Shown piece by piece: positions 51,821-61,436 of a DNA stretch of 64,000 bases. The notes beneath the pieces were generated by a model. The model made no database searches. It was given only the letters and a program-made list of their open reading frames with translations, and was not told the origin of the DNA. Every line of letters starts with the position of its first letter. The stretch's first letter is position 1. The position numbers and the translations under genes were made by a program. The DNA comes from Subtercola lobariae (lineage in GTDB: Bacteria; Actinomycetota; Actinomycetes; Actinomycetales; Microbacteriaceae). The stretch is from positions 310,001 to 374,000 of the forward strand of contig NZ_BMGP01000006.1 in the NCBI RefSeq assembly GCF_014640255.1. Direction: 5' to 3'.

Positions 51821-52027
51821 CTACTGCGTGATCATCCACTTCACCGCGTCGCGCGCCCACTCGAGTGCCTTCGTGGCGACCTCAACCGCGACGGTCTCGT
51901 CGCGCCACTCTTCGTTGAACGAATCGGGCGTCATCACGATCTTGCCCTCGGCGTGCAGACGCTGCAGCAGTTCGAGGTTTTCGACGATCGACTCGTAAAT
52001 GTGTGCGGCGACATTTGCCGGCGGCAT
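51821..52027 (-). CDS. Small hypothetical protein
   Basis: 68 residues with a good Shine-Dalgarno (GGGAGAATGAC) before ATG 52027. Amphipathic and acidic: VAAHIYESIVENLELLQRLHAEGKIVMTPDSFNEEW and ETVAVEVATKALEWARDAVKWMITQ, mostly helical. No family recognised. It sits 20 bases before the phosphoglucomutase gene's 3' end on the same strand and may be transcribed with it. Confidence 0.6.
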   Translation of the reverse strand: MPPANVAAHIYESIVENLELLQRLHAEGKIVMTPDSFNEEWRDETVAVEVATKALEWARDAVKWMITQ

Positions 52028-52047
52028 GTCATTCTCCCCCGAATAAC

Positions 52048-53673
52048 TTAGGCGCCGAGTGCGGCGTCGACGATGAGTTTCGCCTCTGCCTGAACCTCTG
52101 CGAGGTGCTCGGCCCCCAAAAACGACTCGGCGTAGATCTTGTAGACGTCTTCGGTTCCCGACGGTCGGGCGGCGAACCAGGCGTGTTCGGTGGTGACTTT
52201 CACTCCACCGACTGCGGCGTCGTTGCCCGGGGCGCGACTGAGCTTGGCCGTGATGGGCTCGCCCGCCAGCGTGTCAGCCGGAATATCGTCGCCGTCGAGC
52301 TTGGCGAGTTGCGCCTTCTGGGCCTTCGTCGCGGCGGCGTCGATGCGCTCGTACACCGGGTCGCCGAACTGCTCCACCAACGCCGCATAGTGCTGCGACG
52401 GCGTCTTGCCCGTCACAGCCAGAATCTCTGAGGCGAGCAGGGCGAGAATGATGCCGTCTTTATCAGTCGTCCACACGCTGCCGTCGAACCGCAAGAACGA
52501 TGCCCCGGCCGACTCTTCGCCACCGAACGCCACGCTGCCGTCGATGAGCCCCGGAACGAACCATTTGAACCCCACCGGCACTTCCCACAGCCGCCGACCC
52601 AGCGACTCGGCGACTCGGTCGATCATCGAACTCGACACGAGCGTCTTACCGATCGCCGCATCTGGCCGCCAATCCGACCGATTCTCATAGAGATACTGAA
52701 TCGCCACGGCGAGGTAGTGATTCGGGTTCATAATGCCGGCGTCTGGGGTGACCACACCGTGCCGGTCGGCATCCGCATCGTTGCCGGTCGAAATGTCATA
52801 GTCGTGCCGGCGTGCCACCAGCGACGCCATGGCGTAGGGCGACGAGCAATCCATGCGAATCTTGCCGTCCCAGTCGAGCGTCATGAACGCCCACTGCGGG
52901 TCGACCGTAGTGTTAACCACGTCGAGATTGAGCCCGTACCGGTCGCGAATCAGCTCCCAGTACTCCACGCTCGCGCCGCCCAGTGGGTCTGCGCCGATGT
53001 GGATGCCCGACTCGGCGATCTTCGTCATGTCGATCACCCTCGACAGATCTGACACGTAGTTCTCGCGAAAATCGTAGATGTCGCTGGGAATCGGTTCACC
53101 GCGCTGCACCTCGACCAGCCCCGCGGCGATGATCTCGTTGGCGCGCTCGGCGATCCAGCTTGTGGCGTCAGAATCGGCCGGCCCGCCGTGCGGCGGGTTG
53201 TACTTGAAGCCGCCGTCGCGCGGCGGGTTGTGGCTCGGCGTGATGACGATTCCGTCAGCCTGATCGGTGTGACCGGTCTCGGGGTGGTTGTACCGCAGAA
53301 TCGCGTGCGAGACGGCGGGCGTCGGAGTCCACGAGTCACGCGAATCCGTCCACACCGTCACCCCATTCGCGTTCAGCACCTCGAGTGCGGTGACTTCGGC
53401 TGGCTTCGACAGCCCGTGCGTATCCCGGCCGATGAACAGCGGCCCCGTCACGCCCTGCGTTGCCCGGTACTCCACGATCGCCTGAGTTATAGCCAGAATA
53501 TGGTTCTCATTGAACGCCGTATCGAGCGAGCTGCCCCGATGGCCACTGGTGCCGAAAATCACCTTCTGCTCGGGGTTGGTGACATCAGGTTTGAGGTCGT
53601 AGTAGGCGCCCACGAGCGCATCGACATCGACCAGATCTTCGGGGAGGGCCTGCAGCCCGGCGCGCTCGTTCAT
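52048..53673 (-). CDS. pgm: Phosphoglucomutase, alpha-D-glucose-specific
   Basis: 541 residues from ATG 53673, the length of E. coli Pgm. It interconverts glucose-1-P and glucose-6-P. Visible: [17 protein letters not shown] at the N-terminus, the phosphoserine loop [15 protein letters not shown] (about 137-151), the metal loop [12 protein letters not shown] (about 293-304), the sugar loop [12 protein letters not shown] and the phosphate-binding C-terminal domain ([19 protein letters not shown]). A stem-loop at 53737-53764 separates it from the secreted-protein gene upstream. Confidence 0.95.
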   Translation of the reverse strand: MNERAGLQALPEDLVDVDALVGAYYDLKPDVTNPEQKVIFGTSGHRGSSLDTAFNENHILAITQAIVEYRATQGVTGPLFIGRDTHGLSKPAEVTALEVLNANGVTVWTDSRDSWTPTPAVSHAILRYNHPETGHTDQADGIVITPSHNPPRDGGFKYNPPHGGPADSDATSWIAERANEIIAAGLVEVQRGEPIPSDIYDFRENYVSDLSRVIDMTKIAESGIHIGADPLGGASVEYWELIRDRYGLNLDVVNTTVDPQWAFMTLDWDGKIRMDCSSPYAMASLVARRHDYDISTGNDADADRHGVVTPDAGIMNPNHYLAVAIQYLYENRSDWRPDAAIGKTLVSSSMIDRVAESLGRRLWEVPVGFKWFVPGLIDGSVAFGGEESAGASFLRFDGSVWTTDKDGIILALLASEILAVTGKTPSQHYAALVEQFGDPVYERIDAAATKAQKAQLAKLDGDDIPADTLAGEPITAKLSRAPGNDAAVGGVKVTTEHAWFAARPSGTEDVYKIYAESFLGAEHLAEVQAEAKLIVDAALGA

Positions 53674-53736
53674 GCCTTCAGTCTGGCACCCCACGCCCCT
53701 CCCGGCGTAGCCCTTTCCTTCACCTGTGCAAAGCTT

Positions 53737-53764
53737 TTCCCTCCCCACGGTTGTGGAGAGGGAA
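53737..53764 (-). terminator. 12-bp stem-loop between secreted gene and pgm
   Basis: TTCCCTCCCCAC (53737-53748) and GTGGAGAGGGAA (53753-53764) pair with one mismatch and a 4-base loop. It lies just past the 3' end of the 53803-55428 gene, which is transcribed leftwards, and before pgm. Confidence 0.65.
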
Positions 53765-53802
53765 TCGCTTCTGTGAGTCAGATCGAGGAATCGATCGATC
53801 AG

Positions 53803-55428
53803 TCAGTTCGTTACATGGATTGTCACCGTGACAGGCTGGCTGACGGCGTTGTGCGGCCCGTTGAGACGGTATCTGAACGTGTCGTCGCCGCTGTATCCAG
53901 GGTGGGGCGTGTAACTGAACGATCCGTTCGCGTTCATCGTAAGATCACCGTTCAGCGGCGCGTAGCCCTGCTGCACTGTCCAGCCATCCGTGCCCGTTGT
54001 GAACTGGTCGTTCGCGAGCAGACCATGGGCAACATCGACTGCAAGCGGCGCGTTCTTCGCAACGGTGTACGAATCGGCCACAGCTGAGGCGGGAGCGGCT
54101 ACCGTCACGGGCACTGCCGTCGGCAGGCTGGCGACCCCGGCCGAGTTCTCGGAGTAGACATACACCGTGTCGTCACCAACGTAGCTCGCGTTCGGCGCTT
54201 GATAGCTGATTGCATGCGTATTGCCGCTCCCGATTACGGCGAGTTGTCCGTCACCGCGCTGATCCCCCGTCCATACCTTCAACGTCGAGTCAGGCTGAGA
54301 TGTGCAGTACGCGCCGTCCAAAACGGTGACCGCGCCGCCTTGAGGAACGAGAGATCGCCCATTGAACGAAGAATTCGCGGTCGTGCACGTCGGTGCGCTC
54401 GGTCGAACCGTGAGAGTCGCTGCGGTAGAAGAGCCGTTCACATCAGCGAAAACCGTGTCACTGGAGGCGCCAGTCACCGTGTAATACAGAGTCGCGGTCG
54501 CCGATTTATTCGCATCCAAGTTCGGAATGAGGTAGACGAGAACCGCAGGATCAGCTGATGGCTCAGCGATCCAGCCCGCAGGGATCACTCTGTTCGAAGT
54601 TGCTTGCAGACCGATGGTACTCAGATGAACGAGAACCGAACCTGCCGTCTGTGCGGAAATGTTCAATTGATATTGCGCATCGCCGCCGGTCGTGGTCGCC
54701 GTGCTCGTCATCATGCTGCTTCCGACGTCGATCTGCGCTGGATCGTCCAAGTCGCCAGCGTCAGTTGCGGCGGTGAGAAAGCCTGACGATTGGCCGATGT
54801 ACGATCCCTTGCCGGCGTACCCCTTGCCATCGTTCTTGTTCCAGCCGACGGAGAGAATGTAGGGGGTACTTCCCGGCGAATCGTACTCGTACATCGCATC
54901 GGCCCGATAGTTTTTGTAGTACACGTTGATCAGAAAACACCCCCTGCCGTTCGGGCATGTGACATTGTCGTTCTCCTCAAACCCGAGCACACTGCCGGTG
55001 TTCGCGATGGTGCCATTTGCGAGCTGGGATACAGTCGCGTTGCTCACGCCAGTCTTTGGTGGAGAGTCGGAATACCGCGTGCAGAGGGCCGAACCGTTCG
55101 CGCCTGGAACGCAGCTGTACCCAGAGTCTGAAGAGGGAAACAGGCGCGGATCGTTAAGCACCTGCCACGGACTCTTGTCTTTAGTGTCGGTGAACATCGA
55201 GCGGTCGTAGCCCCAAGCATTGCCGGGGGTTCCACCTCCGCCTACATCGCCCCAGCCGCAGCCGTATTCAATTGAGATTCCAGACCCTCCACCGAGCATG
55301 CACACTACCGGTGCGTGTGCTGGTAAGCCATGGCCTCTGGCTTGTGCTGACGCCGCGCCGATGGTGGCAGATCCCACTAGCAAAAGCACGGTCAGAGCCG
55401 GGCCCCACACGAATTTCGAAAGTCTCAT
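53803..55428 (-). CDS. Secreted protein with Ig-like/VCBS C-terminus, unknown
   Basis: 541 residues; ATG 55428 preferred over ATG 55446 because AAAGGAA lies 10 bases before it. A Sec signal peptide (FVWGPALTVLLLVGSATIGAASAQA) is followed by a Gly/Cys-rich region with at least six Cys (likely disulfides). Then comes a DUF11-like beta stretch (VLVHLSTIGLQATSNRVIPAGW) and, at about 430-541, a cadherin-like/Ig-like repeat (DSYTVAKNAPLAVDVAHGLLAND...SFSYTPHPGYSGDDTFRYRL). No family known for the body. The GC content is visibly lower than in the neighbours, so it may have been acquired. Confidence 0.7.
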   Translation of the reverse strand: MRLSKFVWGPALTVLLLVGSATIGAASAQARGHGLPAHAPVVCMLGGGSGISIEYGCGWGDVGGGGTPGNAWGYDRSMFTDTKDKSPWQVLNDPRLFPSSDSGYSCVPGANGSALCTRYSDSPPKTGVSNATVSQLANGTIANTGSVLGFEENDNVTCPNGRGCFLINVYYKNYRADAMYEYDSPGSTPYILSVGWNKNDGKGYAGKGSYIGQSSGFLTAATDAGDLDDPAQIDVGSSMMTSTATTTGGDAQYQLNISAQTAGSVLVHLSTIGLQATSNRVIPAGWIAEPSADPAVLVYLIPNLDANKSATATLYYTVTGASSDTVFADVNGSSTAATLTVRPSAPTCTTANSSFNGRSLVPQGGAVTVLDGAYCTSQPDSTLKVWTGDQRGDGQLAVIGSGNTHAISYQAPNASYVGDDTVYVYSENSAGVASLPTAVPVTVAAPASAVADSYTVAKNAPLAVDVAHGLLANDQFTTGTDGWTVQQGYAPLNGDLTMNANGSFSYTPHPGYSGDDTFRYRLNGPHNAVSQPVTVTIHVTN

Positions 55429-55450
55429 CGTCGTCGTTCCTTTCATGTAA

Positions 55451-55467
55451 CACCCAAATGGGGGGTA
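55451..55467 (-). promoter_or_regulatory. C-tract/G-tract palindrome before the secreted gene
   Basis: On the minus strand TACCCCCCATTTGGGTG, flanked by CTGGTC about one turn upstream and TTACAT just downstream, so it may occupy a promoter spacer as at 25113. Third copy of this element; the arms are imperfect. Confidence 0.45.
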
Positions 55468-55593
55468 TGACCAGTCGGCGCTCTTCGCCGGGATGTTCTA
55501 TGAGGAGAGAGTGTCGAAGCGCAAATTCATTACGCCGTTTCTCAGAAATAGTCGCCACCTCTCGAGGCAAGTCAGCGCAGTAGGCTCGTGGGC

Positions 55594-56526
55594 ATGCCCG
55601 ACACGTACAGCTACCTCGGCCCCACCGGCACGTTCACCGAGGCGGCCCTCGCCCAAGTGCCCGAGGCTGCCGGAAAGAACTGGCGCAGCGTCAACAACGT
55701 GGGCGAAGCGCTCGACGACGTCACGAGTGGCCGCAGCGTGGCCGCCATGATCGCCATCGAGAACTCGGTGGAGGGCGGGGTCAGCGCTACCCAAGACGCG
55801 CTGGCGAGCATCCCGAACCTGCGCATCATCGGCGAATACCTGGTGAAGGTGCAGTTCGCGCTGGTCGCCCGCCCCGGCATCGAGCTTTCAGACGTGCACG
55901 TCATCAACGCGCATCCGGTCGCCTACGCGCAGTGCCGCAATTGGCTCGAGGCGAACTTGCCGACTCATGGGCACATTCCGTCGACGTCGAACGTCGCCAG
56001 CGCGCTCAGCCTCTTCGACAGCGATCTGGCCGACGCCGCCATTGCACCGCCGCGAATCGTCGAACACCACGACCTGCGGCTGCTCGCAGAGAACATCGGC
56101 GACAACCAGAACGCCGTGACGCGGTTCGTGCTCGTGGGCCGTAATTCGGCGCTGCCCGCGCCGACCGGAGCCGACAAGACGAGCATCATCGCCGAGCTGC
56201 CGGATGATCGTTCCGGCGCCCTGCTCGAACTGCTCGAGCAGTTCTCGACCCGCGGAGTGAACCTGAGCCTGCTGCAATCGCGGCCCATCGGTGACGCCCT
56301 CGGGCGGTACCGTTTCGTGATCGACGCCGACGGGCACGTTTTCGATGAACGGGTCGCCGATGCGCTGATGGGCGTGCGGCGGTTCAGCCCGAAGGTGATC
56401 TTCTTGGGATCGTACCCCCGCGCCGACCGCGCCCCGGTGGAGTACGTCGACCGATACGACGACGAGGTCTTCATCGAGGCGCGCGACTGGTTGCGCTCGC
56501 TGATCTCAGGCGAGCCCGAGGCCTGA
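55594..56526 (+). CDS. pheA: Prephenate dehydratase
   Basis: 310 residues; ATG 55594 (GTG 55588 also in frame). PDT domain (YSYLGPTGTFTEAAL, AMIAIENSVEGGV, TRFVLVGR with the essential Thr-Arg-Phe) for decarboxylation and dehydration of prephenate to phenylpyruvate. The C-terminal ACT domain (SGALLELLEQFSTRGVNLSLLQSRPIGDALGRYRF) binds Phe. The usual ESRP of the regulatory site reads QSRP. First gene of the conserved pheA - DAGK - serS - HAD neighbourhood. Confidence 0.94.
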   Translation: MPDTYSYLGPTGTFTEAALAQVPEAAGKNWRSVNNVGEALDDVTSGRSVAAMIAIENSVEGGVSATQDALASIPNLRIIGEYLVKVQFALVARPGIELSDVHVINAHPVAYAQCRNWLEANLPTHGHIPSTSNVASALSLFDSDLADAAIAPPRIVEHHDLRLLAENIGDNQNAVTRFVLVGRNSALPAPTGADKTSIIAELPDDRSGALLELLEQFSTRGVNLSLLQSRPIGDALGRYRFVIDADGHVFDERVADALMGVRRFSPKVIFLGSYPRADRAPVEYVDRYDDEVFIEARDWLRSLISGEPEA

Positions 56527-56563
56527 GCCGGGCATCCACCCCGACCCGCCACCACGCCAACCG

Positions 56564-57598
56564 CTAGACGCGAACCCGCAACGCCCCCGGGTCGACCGAC
56601 ACGTGAATCGTCGTCGCCTCACCAAACTCATCCCCGTCGAGCTGTATCTCCTGCGGTGTCTCGAGCTTCAGCCGCAGATCGATGCCCTGCCGGTAGATCA
56701 CGTCGTCGACGTTCGGCGAAATGTCGATCAGTTTGCGCCCCGCCTTCGTGCGCCGAAGCACCCCGTTCTCAATGGTCACCTTGTTCCACACCCGCACCCA
56801 GCCGAGCGCGCCCTGGGGTCGAATCGCGAGAAAGTCGAGCACCCCGTCGTCGGGTTTCGCGTCAGGTATCAGCAGAATTCCGCCCGGCAGCAGCCCGCAA
56901 TTGCCGGCCATCACCGAGTGCGCACTCACGCTTCGCCAGGGCTCTTTGTCGATGCTGACCTTCATCTTTACGGCCTTGAGCTCTGGCAGCGCGCGCATCG
57001 TTCCGTCTATATAGGCGAGCCAGCCGAACGTCTTCTTCAGCCCCGGGTTCGTCTTCGCGATCATCTTCGCATCGATTCCGAGCCCCGCGATCACGAGAAA
57101 TACGTGAGTGGATGCGGAGCCGTCAGCCCGCCCCACCTGAATGAGCCCGAGATCGATCGACCGGTCGTACCCCGTGAACATGAGCTCGATGGCCTCGTCG
57201 ATGTTCAGCGAGAGGTTGAGGTTTCGGGCCAGCAGGTTGCCCGTTCCGATGGCGAGCAGCGCGAGCGGCACAGATGTTCCGCGAAGTGCCTCAGCGACCG
57301 CCCGAACCGTGCCGTCGCCGCCCGCAGCCATCACAACACTCGCCCCGCTTCGCACGGCTTCGGCCGTCAGAAGCTGGCCCGCGTCATCCCGAGTCGTCTC
57401 GTACCAGTCGGTCTGCGCGAACCCGTGCTTCACCTCGGCGGCCCCCACCAGGGCTTTCAGCCGTTCGGCGTCGATCTTCAGCGGGTTGTAGACGACAGCA
57501 GCGTGCCGTTGTGGCACTGTTTCCCCTGCGACGGTCACCTTCCATACGGTACTACGGCCGCCCCGGCCCGCGACGCGGGCGAGCGCCCAGGCGCCCAT
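56564..57598 (-). CDS. Diacylglycerol/sphingosine kinase-family lipid kinase
   Basis: 344 residues from ATG 57598, or shorter from an internal GTG (residue about 18). DAGK catalytic domain: GGDGTVRAVAEAL at 93-105 (nucleotide loop), GTGNLLARNLNL, and IAGLGIDAKMIA, then a C-terminal beta domain (IDLRLKLETPQEIQLDGDEFGEATTIHVSV). It phosphorylates a membrane lipid such as diacylglycerol. Divergent from serS, starts 17 bases apart. Confidence 0.85.
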   Translation of the reverse strand: MGAWALARVAGRGGRSTVWKVTVAGETVPQRHAAVVYNPLKIDAERLKALVGAAEVKHGFAQTDWYETTRDDAGQLLTAEAVRSGASVVMAAGGDGTVRAVAEALRGTSVPLALLAIGTGNLLARNLNLSLNIDEAIELMFTGYDRSIDLGLIQVGRADGSASTHVFLVIAGLGIDAKMIAKTNPGLKKTFGWLAYIDGTMRALPELKAVKMKVSIDKEPWRSVSAHSVMAGNCGLLPGGILLIPDAKPDDGVLDFLAIRPQGALGWVRVWNKVTIENGVLRRTKAGRKLIDISPNVDDVIYRQGIDLRLKLETPQEIQLDGDEFGEATTIHVSVDPGALRVRV

Positions 57599-57614
57599 GG
57601 CTAGGATTACTTAG

Positions 57615-58904
57615 GTGATAGATCCCGTTCTTTTGCGCGAAAACCCTGACGCCATCAAGCTCTCGCAGGCGGCGAGGGGCGCGTCGGTCGACCTGGTCGA
57701 TGAGGCACTTCTGGCCGATGCCGAGCGCCGGGCATCCATCACCGAGTTCGAGAACCTGCGCGCCAGTCAGAACGCGTTCGGCAAACGCGTCGCACAAGCC
57801 GCAAAAGACGAGAAGAAAGCCCTGGTCGCCGAAGCGCAATCGCTCGCCGCCGAGGTTAAGGTCGCCGGCCAGCGGGCAGCGGATGCCGAACAGACCTTTC
57901 TCGCCGTCACAGGCCGCATCGCCAACCCCATCATTGCGGGCGTGCCCTCGGGCGGCGAAGAGAACTTCATCACCCTGCGCGAGGTCGGCACGCGCCCCGC
58001 CTTCGACTTCGAGCCCCGCGACCACGTCGAACTCGGCGAGTTGCTCGGCGCCTTCGACCTGCAGCGCGGCGCCAAAGTCAGCGGCGCCCGCTTCTACTTC
58101 TTGACCGGCATCGGCGCCCGCCTCGAGCTCGCCCTCATGAACCTCGCCCTGCAGAAAGCGCTCGACGCCGGTTTCACACCCATGATCACGCCCACCCTCG
58201 TTCGCCCCGAAATCATGCGTGGCACCGGCTTTCTCAACGAGCACGCCGACGAGATCTACTACCTGCCGGCCGACGACCTCTACCTCACGGGTACGAGCGA
58301 GGTGGCGCTCGCCGGGTTCCATGCCGATGAGATTCTCGACCTCGAGGCCGGCCCCCTGCGTTATGCGGGCTGGTCGACCTGCTACCGCCGTGAGGCAGGT
58401 TCTGGCGGAAAAGACACGCGCGGCATCCTGCGCGTTCACCAGTTCAACAAGCTCGAGATGTTCACATACGTGCTGCCCGAGAATGCCGAAGCCGAACATG
58501 AGAAGCTGCTGAGCTATCAAGAAGAGCTGCTCACTTCGCTCGGCCTCAATTACCGCGTCATCGACGTGGCTGCCGGCGACCTGGGCTCGAGCGCCGCCCG
58601 CAAGTTCGACATCGAGGCCTGGGTTCCCACGCAGGGCACCTTCCGCGAGCTCACCTCCACCTCGAACTGCACCACCTACCAGGCGCGGCGACTGGATGCC
58701 CGCTACCGCACCGAATCGGGCAAAACCGCCCCCGTCGCCACCCTCAACGGCACGCTCGCCACCACGCGCTGGATCGTCGCCATTCTCGAAACCCACCAAC
58801 AGGCCGACGGGTCGGTTCTGGTTCCCGAGGTCTTGCGCCCCTACCTCGGCGGCCTCGAGGTCATCGAGCCGCTCGCGCCGGCCGCATCCGGGCGCCGCAC
58901 ATGA
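57615..58904 (+). CDS. serS: Seryl-tRNA synthetase
   Basis: 429 residues from GTG 57615, the normal length. N-terminal coiled-coil arm (about 1-105) and class II core: [17 protein letters not shown], motif 2 [34 protein letters not shown], and motif 3 [14 protein letters not shown]...[18 protein letters not shown]. It charges tRNA-Ser and tRNA-Sec with serine; a tRNA-Ser(UGA) gene lies 1 kb downstream. Its stop overlaps the HAD gene start by 4 bp. Confidence 0.97.
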   Translation: MIDPVLLRENPDAIKLSQAARGASVDLVDEALLADAERRASITEFENLRASQNAFGKRVAQAAKDEKKALVAEAQSLAAEVKVAGQRAADAEQTFLAVTGRIANPIIAGVPSGGEENFITLREVGTRPAFDFEPRDHVELGELLGAFDLQRGAKVSGARFYFLTGIGARLELALMNLALQKALDAGFTPMITPTLVRPEIMRGTGFLNEHADEIYYLPADDLYLTGTSEVALAGFHADEILDLEAGPLRYAGWSTCYRREAGSGGKDTRGILRVHQFNKLEMFTYVLPENAEAEHEKLLSYQEELLTSLGLNYRVIDVAAGDLGSSAARKFDIEAWVPTQGTFRELTSTSNCTTYQARRLDARYRTESGKTAPVATLNGTLATTRWIVAILETHQQADGSVLVPEVLRPYLGGLEVIEPLAPAASGRRT

Positions 58905-59704
58905 GCGAACCCTGGCTGATCACGCTCGACATCGACGGCACCATTCTGCACGAAGACGGCTCCATCTCTGACGCCGTCATCGACCAGGTCGCCCGTCTCA
59001 GCGGCCTCGGCCATGAGATCATGCTCGCCACCGGTCGCTCTGTTGCCGCAACCCTGCCCGTGCTCGACTTGCTCGGCATCACCCCCACCTACGTGGTCTG
59101 CTCGAACGGCGCCATCACCCTGCAGCGAGATGTGGATGCACCGCTCGGCTATCGCCGCGAAATAGTGGAGACGTTCAACCCCAGCGCGGTGCTTCAGCAG
59201 ATTCGCGGTCACCTCGCCAACGCCCACTACGCGGTAGAAGACGAAGAGGGTTACTTTCGCTACACCGGCGAATTCCCCTCGTCATCGATGGGCGTCGGCG
59301 GCGAACAGGTCGCGTTCGAAGACCTGCTCTCGATCGACGCCACGCGCGTGGTCGTCATCTCGCCCGGTCACGACATGGAAGACTTTCTCGCCGTGGTCGA
59401 GAAGATGGGCCTGCACCGCGTCTCGTACTCCATCGGCTGGACAGCCTGGCTCGACATCGCCCCCGACGGCGTCAACAAATCAACCTCGCTCGAACGAGTT
59501 CGCTCCCGCCTGGGCATCCCGTCTTCGCGGCTTCTCGCCGTGGGCGATGGCCGTAACGACATCGAAATGCTGCGCTGGGCGGCAGTGGATGGTCGTGCCG
59601 TAGCCATGGGCCAGGCCCCCGATGACGTGCGTGCCGCCGCTACCTCGGTCACGGCATCCATCTACGATGACGGCCTGGCAAAGGCGCTCGCCGCGCTCGT
59701 CTAG
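58901..59704 (+). CDS. HAD-superfamily hydrolase, Cof/YbiV type
   Basis: 267 residues. Catalytic loop LDIDGT with Asp10 and Asp12, motif II TGRS (Ser/Thr), Lys of motif III within [11 protein letters not shown], and motif [14 protein letters not shown]2B cap lies between, so it is a Cof-type sugar-phosphate phosphatase (IIB). Substrate not fixed; coupled to serS by ATGA overlap, a common arrangement in Microbacteriaceae. Confidence 0.88.
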   Translation: MSEPWLITLDIDGTILHEDGSISDAVIDQVARLSGLGHEIMLATGRSVAATLPVLDLLGITPTYVVCSNGAITLQRDVDAPLGYRREIVETFNPSAVLQQIRGHLANAHYAVEDEEGYFRYTGEFPSSSMGVGGEQVAFEDLLSIDATRVVVISPGHDMEDFLAVVEKMGLHRVSYSIGWTAWLDIAPDGVNKSTSLERVRSRLGIPSSRLLAVGDGRNDIEMLRWAAVDGRAVAMGQAPDDVRAAATSVTASIYDDGLAKALAALV

Positions 59705-59781
59705 CGGACTGGTTGGTCTGCTCGGCCCGAGTATGTGCGCTCCCGATCACGTGCGCCGCGCGTGCTGGGGCGCACGGGCCC

Positions 59782-59854
59782 GGGAGTTTCGTCGGAGCAC
59801 AGCGTTCATGAGGCCGTATTGTCGACATGGCGGCTCTGCTCCGACGAAAGTCCC
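59782..59854. terminator. Long inverted repeat between HAD gene and tRNA-Ser
   Basis: GGGA-g-TTTCGTCGGAGCA (59782-59799) and TGCTCCGACGAAA-g-TCCC (59837-59854) are complementary at 17 of 18 positions with a 37-base loop. It stands 78 bases after the HAD stop, so it probably terminates that operon ahead of the tRNA. The 207-base gap 59705-59911 shows no gene. Confidence 0.7.
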
Positions 59855-59911
59855 ACGCCCCGGATTCGGCTACACTTGGCCATGTCTGTTCGCGTTCATC
59901 GCGGCGGGCAT

Positions 59912-59996
59912 GGAGGGCTGTCCGAGTGGCCGATGGAGCCAGTCTTGAAAACTGGTGGGCGGAAACGTCTCGTGAGTTCGAATCTCACGCCCTCCG
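59912..59996 (+). tRNA. tRNA-Ser (anticodon TGA)
   Basis: 85 nt: acceptor GGAGGGC (59912-59918) pairs with GCCCTCC (59989-59995), discriminator G59996. Anticodon stem CCAGT/ACTGG encloses the loop CTTGAAA with anticodon TGA at 59946-59948. Long variable arm (GTGGGCGGAAACGTCTC) of the class II type and T-loop TTCGAAT are present. CCA is not encoded. The 3' end joins directly to the integrase-like remnant at 59999. Confidence 0.95.
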
Positions 59997-59998
59997 CA

Positions 59999-60088
59999 CT
60001 AAAATCCCTGGTCAGAGCCAAATTTGTGCTGCCCCGTGCCCACATTCTGCCCACATCTGAAAGGCAATCCGCTCACCTTGACCAACAG
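59999..60088 (-). pseudogene. Possible integrase C-terminal remnant at tRNA-Ser
   Basis: On the minus strand a 30-codon open stretch ends with TAG at 59999-60001, three bases from the tRNA discriminator. Its end reads RCGQNVGTGQHKFGSDQGF, in the style of actinobacterial tyrosine-integrase tails that run up to an attachment site in a tRNA gene. An in-frame TGA at 60089-60091 cuts it off upstream, and no integrase catalytic domain is present. The recognition is from memory of such tails and is not strong. The rest of 60001-60243 has no gene. Confidence 0.35.
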
Positions 60089-60243
60089 TCAGCAAAACGG
60101 GCTCTCGACGTATAATTGATCATCGGCGGACGCTACTCGTCCGTCGGTCCGAGCGGCTTGTTCAGGGTCACGGTTTAGGGAGTCACTCAACTGCTGGCTG
60201 ATGAAGATCGAGACGCATCAAGCTGGTTTCTTCGCGAACTGTG

Positions 60244-60609
60244 CTATTCCAGGGTGCCGATTTCGGAGTCTGACTGTCGATTGGCCTCGCTCTCTAGCGG
60301 CCAGGTGTCGGTTTGATACCGGTCGACGACTAGGTTCATGATCACGGGCTCGCTTGTAACACTGTCGGCCAGCGCGGCGAGAACCGCCGCAAGTGCAGGT
60401 GATTCGTCGTGGTTATCTGAACCCGACTGCCCGTCGTAGATTTCGTACATTGCGATGCTGTCGGGCTCGCCGACGACGCTCAAGAGCGTCCATTCGAGGG
60501 TGCCCGGTTCGTTCTGGGTGTGAAGTCGATTCGCTTCGATTAAAGCCATGAAGTCGTCTTTCCGTTCCGGGCGCAGCGTGAGATAGACGAATTTCGCCAG
60601 GTGGGGCAT
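60244..60609 (-). CDS. ABM-domain monooxygenase-like protein (second)
   Basis: 121 residues; AGGAG before ATG 60609. HLAKFVYLTLRPERKDDFMALIEANRLHTQNEPGTLEWTLLSVVGEPDSIAMYEIYDGQSGSDNHDESPALAAVLAAL is the ABM/LsrG-like dimeric ferredoxin-like fold (EPGxxxW core). A short acidic C-terminal tail follows. Follows two SDR genes on the minus strand, so it may isomerise or oxidise their product. Distinct from the ABM at 29104. Confidence 0.78.
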   Translation of the reverse strand: MPHLAKFVYLTLRPERKDDFMALIEANRLHTQNEPGTLEWTLLSVVGEPDSIAMYEIYDGQSGSDNHDESPALAAVLAALADSVTSEPVIMNLVVDRYQTDTWPLESEANRQSDSEIGTLE

Positions 60610-60632
60610 GTGTTTCTCCTCTTCGTGTAGTT

Positions 60633-61412
60633 CTAGACGTAGCGGTGCGAGCCGGCGTCGACCGGGTAGGCGGCTCCGGTGATCTGGCGGGCGGGGGCGG
60701 AGGCGAGAAACACGGCAGCGGCTGCTACGTCTTCAGGTTCATTCATGCGACCGAGCGGCAGCTGCCGCATATCCCGCGCGAAATGCGTTTTCGTCTCGTC
60801 GAACGTCTTGCCGAGTTCTTTCGACATGCTGACCAGAAAATCGTCCATCGCCGGCGTCGCAGTCGGTCCGGGCGAGATGCAGTTCGAACGGATGCCCTTG
60901 GGTCCGAACTCGATTGACAGCGACTTTGACAGGCTCAACACGGCCGATTTCGTAACGGCGTAATCGACGAAGAACGGATCGGGCTGTCGACCCGCGTCGC
61001 TGGCGAGGTTGACGAGAGCTCCGCCGCCGCCTTTGACCATGTGTGGGATGACCGCGCGACTGGTTCGGATCATCGCGAACAGGTTGACCTCGAGCAGGGC
61101 CTTCCACTGGGCGTCGGTGACGTTCAGAAAGCCATCCCGATACGGTGCGAGCCCAACATTGTTGACCAGCACGTCGATTGCGCCGAATTGCGCCGCCGCA
61201 TCGGCCACCCACGACTCGATCTGTTGCGGCACGGTGAAATCGACGGCCGTGAAGACCGGTGGCCGTGCTGCAACGACCGGTATCTCTGGTTCGTTCAGGT
61301 CTGCGGCGACGACCTGTGCCCCCTCTGCCGCGAATGCTGTGACGATAGCCAACCCGATTCCGCGGGCGGCGCCGGTCACGAGCACGACCTTGCCGTCGAG
61401 TCCGAGATCCAT
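60633..61412 (-). CDS. SDR-family oxidoreductase (first)
   Basis: 259 residues; AAGGAGC before ATG 61412. Classical SDR: TGAARGIGLAIV (NAD(P) loop), NNVGLAPY, catalytic Ser in LASDAGRQ, and Tyr-Lys in DYAVTKSAV, with C-terminal TGAAYPVDAGSHRYV (usually DGG). Oxidises or reduces a sugar or polyol; NAD preference is suggested by Asp in AADLNE. Second gene before the ABM protein, downstream of another SDR. Confidence 0.9.
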   Translation of the reverse strand: MDLGLDGKVVLVTGAARGIGLAIVTAFAAEGAQVVAADLNEPEIPVVAARPPVFTAVDFTVPQQIESWVADAAAQFGAIDVLVNNVGLAPYRDGFLNVTDAQWKALLEVNLFAMIRTSRAVIPHMVKGGGGALVNLASDAGRQPDPFFVDYAVTKSAVLSLSKSLSIEFGPKGIRSNCISPGPTATPAMDDFLVSMSKELGKTFDETKTHFARDMRQLPLGRMNEPEDVAAAAVFLASAPARQITGAAYPVDAGSHRYV

Positions 61413-61436
61413 GATGTGCTCCTTATAGAGTTTGCG

